Origin: an uncultured Verrucomicrobiota bacterium
GTDB taxonomy: Bacteria; Verrucomicrobiota; Kiritimatiellia; RFP12; UBA1067
Assembly (NCBI GenBank): GCA_946610035.1
Contig: CAMOCC010000016.1
Span: 1-45,256, forward strand
DNA length: 45,256 bases
Direction: 5' to 3'
Shown: positions 39,693 to 45,256 of the stretch, piece by piece
Layout: the number at the start of each line of letters is the position of its first letter
How positions within the stretch are numbered: the stretch's first letter is position 1
The notes under the pieces: model-generated
Told to the model about the DNA's origin: nothing
Database searches by the model: none
What the model saw: only the letters and a program-made list of their open reading frames with translations
Position numbers and translations under genes: made by a program

Positions 39693-41098
39693 GCGAACTT
39701 TTCGAACTTGGAGTCAAGGAGGCGCAGGCGGGGCTCGCGAAGGGCGAGTTCACGTCCGTCGACCTCGTCAAGGCCGTGATCTCGCGCTACCACGAGAAGG
39801 ACGGCGAGATCGGCGCGTACCTCACCTTCGACGAGGAGGGGGCGTTGAAGCTCGCCGAGGAGAACCCGAAGGCGGTGCCGATCGCGATCAAGGACCTCAT
39901 CAACGTGAAGGGCCAGCCCTGCACGTGCGCGTCCAGGATCCTCAAGGGCTACGTCTCGCCCTACGACGCGACGGTCGTGAAGAACCTCAAGGCCAACGGC
40001 TTCATCCCGTGCGGACGCGTCAACATGGACGAGTTCGCGATGGGATCGTCGACAGAGAACTCGGGGCTCGGCGTCACGCGCAACCCCTACGACACGACGC
40101 GCGTCCCCGGCGGCTCCTCGGGCGGAAGCGCGGCGGCGGTGGGCGGCGACCTCTGCATCGCGGCGCTCGGAACCGACACGGGCGGTTCGATCCGCCAGCC
40201 CGCCAGCTTCTGCAACTGCGTGGGCGTGAAGCCGAGCTACGGACGCGTCTCGCGCTTTGGCGTCACGGCGTTCGCGAGCTCGCTCGACCAGGTCGGGCCG
40301 ATGACGAAGTCCGTCGAGGACGCGGCGATCCTCCTCAAGGCGCTTGCCGGGCACGACGAGATGGACGGCACGACGCCGAGGGACCCCGTCCCCGACTACG
40401 TGGCCGAGCTCGCGGGCGCGTCCATGAAGGGCGTGAAGATCGGCCTCCCGAAGGAGTACCTGGAGGTTTCGGGCCTCGACCCGGAGGTGAAGCGCATCAC
40501 GGACGAGGCGATCGCGAAGTGCGAAGGGGCGGGCGCGGAGCTCGTCCCCGTCTCGCTCCCGCACACGGAGTACGCGATGGCCGTCTACTACATCATCGCG
40601 CCCGCGGAGGCGAGCGCGAACCTCGCGAGGTTCGACGGGGTGCGCTACGGACACCGCAGCGCGTCCGCGAAGGACGTCTACACGCTCTACACGAAGTCGC
40701 GGGCCGAGGGGTTCGGACCCGAGGTGAAGCGCCGCATCATCATGGGCACCTACGTCCTTTCGAGCGGCTACTACGACGCGTACTACGGGCGTGCGCAGAA
40801 GGTGAGGACGCTCATAAAGCGCGACTTCGACGAGGCGTTCGGGAAGGTGGACGTGCTGCTCACCCCCTGCGCGCCCACGCCGGCGTTCAAGTTCAAGGAG
40901 CTCCAGGACCCGCTCACGATGTACCTGAACGACCTTTTCACAATCCCGTCGTCGCTCGCGGGCGTCTGCGCCGCGTCCGTCCCGGCGGGCTTCACGCGCC
41001 CCGGGAACCTTCCCGTGGGCGTGCAATTCATCTGCGGAGGCTTCGAGGAGTCCAGGCTCCTCAGGATCTGCAGGGCATTCGAGGAGGTAAACGCATGA
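39689..41098 (+). CDS. gatA: Glutamyl/aspartyl-tRNA amidotransferase subunit A
   Basis: 469 aa. GatA is the amidase that releases ammonia from Gln for the GatB-catalysed amidation. The Ser-cisSer-Lys triad is visible: Lys68 (PIAIKDLI), Ser143 (GGSSGGS) and nucleophile Ser167 (DTGGSIRQP), with spacing identical to S. aureus GatA (79, 154, 178). Length fits the family (about 485). The stop overlaps the start of the cyclophilin gene (ATGA at 41095-41098). Confidence 0.96.
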   Translation: MSELFELGVKEAQAGLAKGEFTSVDLVKAVISRYHEKDGEIGAYLTFDEEGALKLAEENPKAVPIAIKDLINVKGQPCTCASRILKGYVSPYDATVVKNLKANGFIPCGRVNMDEFAMGSSTENSGLGVTRNPYDTTRVPGGSSGGSAAAVGGDLCIAALGTDTGGSIRQPASFCNCVGVKPSYGRVSRFGVTAFASSLDQVGPMTKSVEDAAILLKALAGHDEMDGTTPRDPVPDYVAELAGASMKGVKIGLPKEYLEVSGLDPEVKRITDEAIAKCEGAGAELVPVSLPHTEYAMAVYYIIAPAEASANLARFDGVRYGHRSASAKDVYTLYTKSRAEGFGPEVKRRIIMGTYVLSSGYYDAYYGRAQKVRTLIKRDFDEAFGKVDVLLTPCAPTPAFKFKELQDPLTMYLNDLFTIPSSLAGVCAASVPAGFTRPGNLPVGVQFICGGFEESRLLRICRAFEEVNA

Positions 41099-41589
41099 AG
41101 GCAGTAATGGAGACGAGCCTCGGGACGATCACGCTCGAGCTCGACGAGGGGAAGTCGCCGGAGACGGTCCGCAACTTCGCAGAGTACGCCAAGTCGGGCC
41201 ACTACGACGGCACGATATTCCACCGCGTCATCGACGGATTCATGGTCCAGGGAGGCGGCTTCACGAAGGCGATGGACCAGAAGCCGACCCGCGCGCCCAT
41301 ACGCAACGAGGCGGCGAACGGACTCAGGAACGAGCGCGGGACCATCGCGATGGCCCGCACGATGGTGGTCGATTCGGCCACCAGCCAGTTCTTCATCAAC
41401 CTCGTCGACAACGACTTCCTCAACTTCAGCTCCCCCACCCCGCAGGGCTTCGGATATGCGGTTTTCGGGCGTGTAACGGACGGTATGGACGTCGTGGACG
41501 CCATCGCGAAGGTGAAGACCGGCTTCCGCGGACCGCACCAGAACGTGCCCGAGGAGGCGGTGGTCATCCGAAAAGTTACAGTATGTTGA
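41095..41589 (+). CDS. Cyclophilin-type peptidyl-prolyl cis-trans isomerase
   Basis: 164 aa, cytoplasmic by lack of signal peptide. It has [34 protein letters not shown] and [16 protein letters not shown], the core of the PpiB type. Cyclophilins catalyse proline isomerisation in protein folding. It follows GAGGAGG and overlaps gatA by four bases, placing it in the gatCA transcript. Confidence 0.93.
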   Translation: MKAVMETSLGTITLELDEGKSPETVRNFAEYAKSGHYDGTIFHRVIDGFMVQGGGFTKAMDQKPTRAPIRNEAANGLRNERGTIAMARTMVVDSATSQFFINLVDNDFLNFSSPTPQGFGYAVFGRVTDGMDVVDAIAKVKTGFRGPHQNVPEEAVVIRKVTVC

Positions 41590-41592
41590 GAC

Positions 41593-41621
41593 TTGTCAAA
41601 ACGCGAAAAAAAGCATATAAT
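41593..41621 (+). promoter_or_regulatory. Promoter of the repeat surface protein
   Basis: TTGTCA (41593-41598) and a perfect TATAAT (41616-41621), 17-nt spacing. Confidence 0.7.
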
Positions 41622-41655
41622 TACCCACATAAACAATCATAGGAGATTCCGAGTC

Positions 41656-42234
41656 ATGAAGAAACTGCTCACGTTCGCCGCCGTAGCCGCCCTGTCCTTC
41701 TCCGTTTGCGCCCAGGATGTCGCAGACGATGAATCGGTCGAAGACGAATTCGCCCTCTCCGACGCCGAGCCGCCGCACAAGCAGGTCGCCGCGTGGCCGG
41801 CCTTCTTCGCGATCGCCGAGATCCCCGAGACGCCCGATCTCGTCGGCATCCGCCTCACGATTCCATTCTCCACCAAGCAGGAGAACGTGACAGGCTTCGA
41901 CATCGGCCTCTGGGGCCGTTCGCAGTACTTCGAGGGCTTCCAGCTCAACATCCTGCGCAACGACGTCAAGGACCAGCTCACCGGCGTCCAGGTCGGCCTC
42001 TACAACTCCGCGGCGCAGGCCGACATGCTCGGCGTGCAGGCCGGCCTCTGGAACGAAGTCGGTTCGATCCGCGGCGCCCAGGGCGGCCTCGTCAACATCG
42101 CCGGCCAGGTGCAGGGCGTCCAGTTCGGCCTCATCAACCGCGCCGAGGAGCTCTACGGCTTCCAGGTCGGCATAGTGAACGTCATCCGCGACGCCGAGCT
42201 CGCCTTCTGCCCGATCGTCAACGTCGGCTTCTGA
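41656..42234 (+). CDS. Secreted protein with GxQxG[LIV]xN repeats (LA_2272-type)
   Basis: 192 aa from ATG 41656, after AGGAG; a longer start at 41593 overlaps the promoter and is rejected. The signal peptide MKKLLTFAAVAALSFSVCAQ is followed by an acidic stretch and then at least five copies of a roughly 17-18-residue repeat: GVQVGLYN, GVQAGLWN, GAQGGLVN, GVQFGLIN and GFQVGIVN, each followed by a small-residue spacer. Such repeats occur in outer-membrane or surface proteins annotated as LA_2272-family. A beta-solenoid or beta-barrel structure is plausible. Role unknown; it has a strong sigma70 promoter and leads into DUF1015 after 10 nt. Confidence 0.75.
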   Translation: MKKLLTFAAVAALSFSVCAQDVADDESVEDEFALSDAEPPHKQVAAWPAFFAIAEIPETPDLVGIRLTIPFSTKQENVTGFDIGLWGRSQYFEGFQLNILRNDVKDQLTGVQVGLYNSAAQADMLGVQAGLWNEVGSIRGAQGGLVNIAGQVQGVQFGLINRAEELYGFQVGIVNVIRDAELAFCPIVNVGF

Positions 42235-42244
42235 TAGACAGCAC

Positions 42245-43441
42245 ATGAACATTCGTCCTTTTGCGGCCGTCAGGCCGAATCCTGCGGACGCGGCCCTGGT
42301 CGCGTCCGTTCCGTATGATGTGGTGGACACCGCCGAGGCAAAGGCCCTCGCGGAGGGGAACCCCAAGAGCTTCCTCCACGTCTCGCGCCCCGAAATCGAC
42401 CTCGCGCCGGGCACGGACTGCTCGTCGCCCGAGGCGTATGCGCAGGCGCGCAGGGCCCTCGACGCCCTCGTGGCGAACGGGACTCTCGTGCGCGACGCGG
42501 AGCCGAAGTTCTACGCCTACCGCCAGACGATGGGCTCTCACTCCCAGACCGGCATCGTCGCCTGCTTCGACACCAAGGAGTACATCTCCGGCGTCCTCAA
42601 GCAGCACGAGAGGACGCGCAAGGACAAGGAGGACGACCGCACGCGCCACATCGAGACACTCGCCGCGCACACCGGACCCGCCTTCCTCACCTACCGCGAG
42701 GACCCGGCCATCGACGCGCTCGTCCGCGAGGCGTGCCGCAAGGCCCCCCTCTACGACTTCACAGCGCCGGACGGCATCGGCCACACCGTCTGGGAGATCG
42801 GCCCCGCGACGAGCTGCATGGCGGACGAGCTCCAGGAGCTCTTCGCGCGCATCCCCGTCGCCTACATCGCCGACGGGCACCACAGGAGCGCCGCCGCCGC
42901 CCGCTACGCCGAGGCGCACGGCTTCGAGGGCGAGAGCCGCTGGTTCATGGCGGTCATATTCCCCGCGAACCAGCTGAAGATACTCGCCTACAACAGGCTT
43001 GTGAAGGACCTGAACGGCCTTTCGGACTACGAGTTCATGTCCGCCCTGAGCGAGCACTTCACCATCGGACAGAAGGGCGAGCGCAACTGCCGCATGTACT
43101 TCAGGGGCAGCTGGACCGACCTTTCGTGGAGCATCCCGAAGGGGACGGACCCCGTTTCGGCGCTTGACGTGAGCTACCTCCAGGACAGGCTCCTCGCGCC
43201 GGTCCTCGGCATCGGCGACCCGAGGACGAGCCCGAGGATATCCTTCATGGGGGGCATCCGCGGCGACGCGGCGCTCGCCGCCAAGGTCGATTCGGGCGAG
43301 GCCGCCGTCGCGTTCGCGATGGAGCCCGTCACCGTCGGCGAGATGATGGCGATCGCGGACGCCGGCGCGATAATGCCACCGAAGTCCACCTGGTTCGAGC
43401 CGAAGCTCCGTTCCGGGCTTTTCGTACATCCCGTGTCGTGA
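42245..43441 (+). CDS. DUF1015 family protein
   Basis: 398 aa. MNIRPFAAVRPNPADAALVASVPYDVVDTAEAKALAEGNPKSFLHVSRPE is the classic start of DUF1015 proteins, and YIADGHHRSAAA is its most conserved block. Biochemical function has not been settled from sequence. The gene sits 10 nt after the surface-repeat gene, and its TGA overlaps the GTG of the following DUF2062 gene. No missing motifs were noticed; the length (about 400) is normal. Confidence 0.92.
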   Translation: MNIRPFAAVRPNPADAALVASVPYDVVDTAEAKALAEGNPKSFLHVSRPEIDLAPGTDCSSPEAYAQARRALDALVANGTLVRDAEPKFYAYRQTMGSHSQTGIVACFDTKEYISGVLKQHERTRKDKEDDRTRHIETLAAHTGPAFLTYREDPAIDALVREACRKAPLYDFTAPDGIGHTVWEIGPATSCMADELQELFARIPVAYIADGHHRSAAAARYAEAHGFEGESRWFMAVIFPANQLKILAYNRLVKDLNGLSDYEFMSALSEHFTIGQKGERNCRMYFRGSWTDLSWSIPKGTDPVSALDVSYLQDRLLAPVLGIGDPRTSPRISFMGGIRGDAALAAKVDSGEAAVAFAMEPVTVGEMMAIADAGAIMPPKSTWFEPKLRSGLFVHPVS

Positions 43442-43935
43442 AGAAGCTTCGCGCCTATTTCCGCCTCCTGAGGGAGAAAATGGTGCGCGATCCGCTTTCC
43501 CCGGATCGCGTGGCGGCGGGATGGGCGATCGGGATGTTCTGCGGCTGCGCGATACCGTTCGGCTTCCAGCTGATCGTGTCAATCCCGGCCGCAGTCCTCA
43601 CGAAGACGAGCAAGATCGGGGCGACGGTCGGGACGTTCATCACGAACCCTGTCACGATATTCTTCATCTATCCGGCGCAGACATGGGCCGTCCACAGGGT
43701 GCTATTCGGGTCGAACCCGGCTCTGCCGGACGTCTGGACGTTCGAGAGCGTGAGCCACCTCGCGGGGAAGACGATTGCGTCGTTCCTCCTTGGCGGACTC
43801 GTCATCGCGCTCGTAGCGACGCCGGTGACATACGTCGTCGTCCGCCGCCTCGTCGTGGTCGCGCGCAGGGCGCGGGAAAGGTTCAAGGCGCATATCGCGG
43901 CGAAGCGCGCCGCGCGCAGGGAGGCCGTGGAATGA
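43438..43935 (+). CDS. DUF2062 membrane protein
   Basis: 165 aa from GTG 43438, overlapping the previous stop by four bases. Features DPLSPDRVAAGWAIGMFCGCAIPFGFQL (the DUF2062 hallmark), TNPVTIFFIYPAQTWAV, and a second hydrophobic stretch (about 108-132), followed by a basic, Arg/Ala-rich tail. Two to three membrane helices are expected. Its function is unknown in the family. It overlaps the next ATG (ATGA at 43932-43935). Confidence 0.85.
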   Translation: MKKLRAYFRLLREKMVRDPLSPDRVAAGWAIGMFCGCAIPFGFQLIVSIPAAVLTKTSKIGATVGTFITNPVTIFFIYPAQTWAVHRVLFGSNPALPDVWTFESVSHLAGKTIASFLLGGLVIALVATPVTYVVVRRLVVVARRARERFKAHIAAKRAARREAVE

Positions 43936-44333
43936 TCTCGCCGGAGACCATAGCGCGGATAAGGGAGCTGATGCAGGAGGCGTCCGTATTCGAGGAGGAC
44001 CTCGACGAGAGCTTCATCCTCGGCGGCGGACCGGGCGGACAGAAGACAAACAAGACCTCCTCGGTCGTGCGACTCTCGCACGAGCCGAGCGGACTCATGG
44101 TGAAGTGCGGCGAGACGAGGAGCCGCGAGACGAACCGCTGGCTTGCGCGAAGGACGCTAGCCGAGATGATCCTCGAGCGCGAGCGCGGCAGGAAGTCCGC
44201 CGAGCGGCAGCGCAGGGAGAAGGTCCGCAGGCAGAAGCGCCGCCGCTCGCGGCGCCAGAAGCAGAGGATGCTCGACGACAAGCACGCGCACTCCGAGAAG
44301 AAGGCGGCGAGGCGTCCGGTGGAGTGCGACTGA
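43932..44333 (+). CDS. RF1-domain peptide-release-factor-like protein (C12orf65/MTRFR-like)
   Basis: 133 aa. The GGQ tripeptide (residues 35-37, in GGGPGGQKTNK) reaches the peptidyl transferase centre in release factors and hydrolyses peptidyl-tRNA. The order DLDESFILGGGPGGQ, NKTSSVVRLSHEPSGLMVKC and TRSRETNRWLARR is the pattern of the human MTRFR (C12orf65) family rather than of ArfB. The tail (about 85-133) is strongly basic, expected for ribosome binding in the mRNA channel or tRNA/ribosome rescue. No stop-codon-recognition domain. It is coupled to the DUF2062 gene by ATGA. Confidence 0.9.
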   Translation: MISPETIARIRELMQEASVFEEDLDESFILGGGPGGQKTNKTSSVVRLSHEPSGLMVKCGETRSRETNRWLARRTLAEMILERERGRKSAERQRREKVRRQKRRRSRRQKQRMLDDKHAHSEKKAARRPVECD

Positions 44334-44365
44334 CGCCGGCTGGGTTTTAACTTGGAGACTGGGAA

Positions 44366-45154
44366 ATGAAAGAGCTCAAGGAGATTCTGGGGGAAGTCAA
44401 TGCCAAGATCGCAGCCGCCTGCGCGCGCGCGGGGCGCGATCCTTCCGAGGTGGAGATTGTCGCCGTCACGAAGACGCACGGCGCGGACGTCGTGGCGGAG
44501 GCGTGGGAGAACGGACTTCGCATAGTGGGCGAGAACAAGGTGCAGGAGGCCGCGTGGAAGAAGCCGGCGAGCGTGTCCGGCCCGAGCTGGCACCTTATCG
44601 GACACCTCCAGGGCAACAAGGTTCGCCATGCGCTGGAGCTTTTCGATTTCATCCACTCCGTCGACTCGGCGAGGCTTGCGGACAGGATCAATTTCATTGC
44701 CGACGAGACGGGAGCTGCGCCGCACATCCTCCTGGAGGTGAACGTCTCGGGCGAGAAGTCGAAGAGCGGAATGAAGCCCGAGGACGTCTCCCCGACTGTC
44801 CGCCACATAATGGAGCAGTGTCCGCGCATCACGCTCGAGGGCCTCATGACGATGGCGCCGTTCAGCGAGAACCCGGAGGATGCGCGTCCGTACTTCCGCC
44901 GTCTGCGCGAGCTGCGCGACGAGGTCGAGAGGGAGCTTTCCGTCGGCCTTCCGCGCCTGTCCATGGGCATGAGCGGCGACTATGAGGTCGCAGTGGAGGA
45001 GGGCGCGACGTGGATCCGCCTAGGCACGGTCCTCTTCGGCGAGCGTCCGAAGGTGAAGAAGGCGGCGGTGCAAGGCGACGACGGAGTCGAGTCCGCCGGA
45101 GGCGGCCTCGACTCGTACTCCGGCGCAGGCCCGACCGTCCGCATCCTCGACTGA
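44366..45154 (+). CDS. YggS-family PLP homeostasis protein
   Basis: 262 aa. YggS-type proteins carry pyridoxal phosphate and influence amino-acid and vitamin B6 balance. The PLP Lys is Lys36 (IVAVTKTHGA), and WHLIGHLQGNK, HSVDS, LLEVNVSGEKSKSG, LEGLMTMAPF and LSMGMSGDYEVAVEEGATWIRLGTVLFG are standard. The normal length is about 225-235. Residues about 230-262 (KKAAVQGDDGVESAGGGLDSYSGAGPTVRILD) are an extension not seen in the family core. Starts 32 nt after the RF-like gene, with GGAG upstream. Confidence 0.94.
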   Translation: MKELKEILGEVNAKIAAACARAGRDPSEVEIVAVTKTHGADVVAEAWENGLRIVGENKVQEAAWKKPASVSGPSWHLIGHLQGNKVRHALELFDFIHSVDSARLADRINFIADETGAAPHILLEVNVSGEKSKSGMKPEDVSPTVRHIMEQCPRITLEGLMTMAPFSENPEDARPYFRRLRELRDEVERELSVGLPRLSMGMSGDYEVAVEEGATWIRLGTVLFGERPKVKKAAVQGDDGVESAGGGLDSYSGAGPTVRILD

Positions 45155-45213
45155 TCCGCCCGCTCAGTGTCGGCCCGACCGCAATTGGGAGACAGTCCCC
45201 GTGGGGTTTTGGA

Positions 45214-45234
45214 GACGCGGCTTCCAGCCGCGTC
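45214..45234. repeat. Perfect hairpin GACGCGGCT/AGCCGCGTC
   Basis: A 9-bp perfect stem with TCC loop, downstream of the YggS gene. Preceded by GGGGTTTT rather than followed by T-run. Could be a REP-like unit or part of a bidirectional terminator. Confidence 0.5.
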
Positions 45235-45256
45235 ATGTGCGCTAATGTAGTCGCAG

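Noticed and set aside
45197-45206. CCCCGTGGGG as a palindromic operator
   Set aside because: Very short GC palindrome without a promoter or other copies in the window.

Overview
The window looks like the replication-origin neighbourhood of a high-GC bacterium of the PVC superphylum, probably the Kiritimatiellota/Verrucomicrobia side and perhaps from gut or rumen. This is inferred from the type II secretion-like prepilin cassette containing a giant (>1000 aa) prepilin-like protein, the style of the two-component system, and the glycan-related genes; no rRNA is present to confirm it. mnmG and the genes left of it run leftward, dnaA and nearly everything right of it run rightward, and the divergent gap is AT-rich with DnaA-box-like 9-mers, as expected for a chromosomal origin.

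Layout. 1-3733 (minus strand): a partial ROK-family protein, an alkaline-phosphatase-superfamily metalloenzyme and mnmG. mnmG carries in-frame insertions; one holds four perfect 16-bp parS palindromes (TGTTCCACGTGGAACA) within 150 bp. 3734-9207: candidate oriC, dnaA, dnaN, a THUMP-type RNA methyltransferase, a coiled-coil protein, and a second dense array of TTATCAACA-type boxes. 9208-13117: an XRE/zinc-ribbon regulator, an ACT protein plus its UPF0210 partner, and an N-acyl-D-amino-acid deacylase interrupted by repeat-derived in-frame insertions. 13154-25388: one promoter followed by gspF, seven prepilin-like genes, a 1045-aa PilX/GspK-like protein counted among the cassette, one more prepilin, then a NarL-type response regulator and a histidine kinase, mostly joined by 1-14 nt overlaps. 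25405-31662: nagA, tRNA-Ser(GCT), a large secreted glycoside hydrolase, a lipoprotein and a secreted protein. 31725-35547: a small Cys-motif protein, an SNF2 helicase, a SWIM zinc-finger protein and a small ORF. 35520-45154: citrate synthase-argJ, a TolB-like propeller protein, gatC-gatA-cyclophilin, a repeat surface protein, then DUF1015, DUF2062, an RF1-like GGQ protein and a YggS-type PLP protein.

The strongest unusual signals are: (1) a centromere-like parS cluster hosted in the coding sequence of mnmG, with the same DNA word read in two reading frames; (2) two DnaA-box arrays of an altered consensus together with a DnaA whose base-contact signature is changed; (3) degenerate 7-bp and 10-bp tandem repeat families present both between genes and inside conserved enzymes as tolerated insertions; (4) repeated TATAAT-N7/N10-start geometry implying leaderless transcripts; and (5) the prepilin cassette without secretin or ATPase, translationally coupled to a response regulator.
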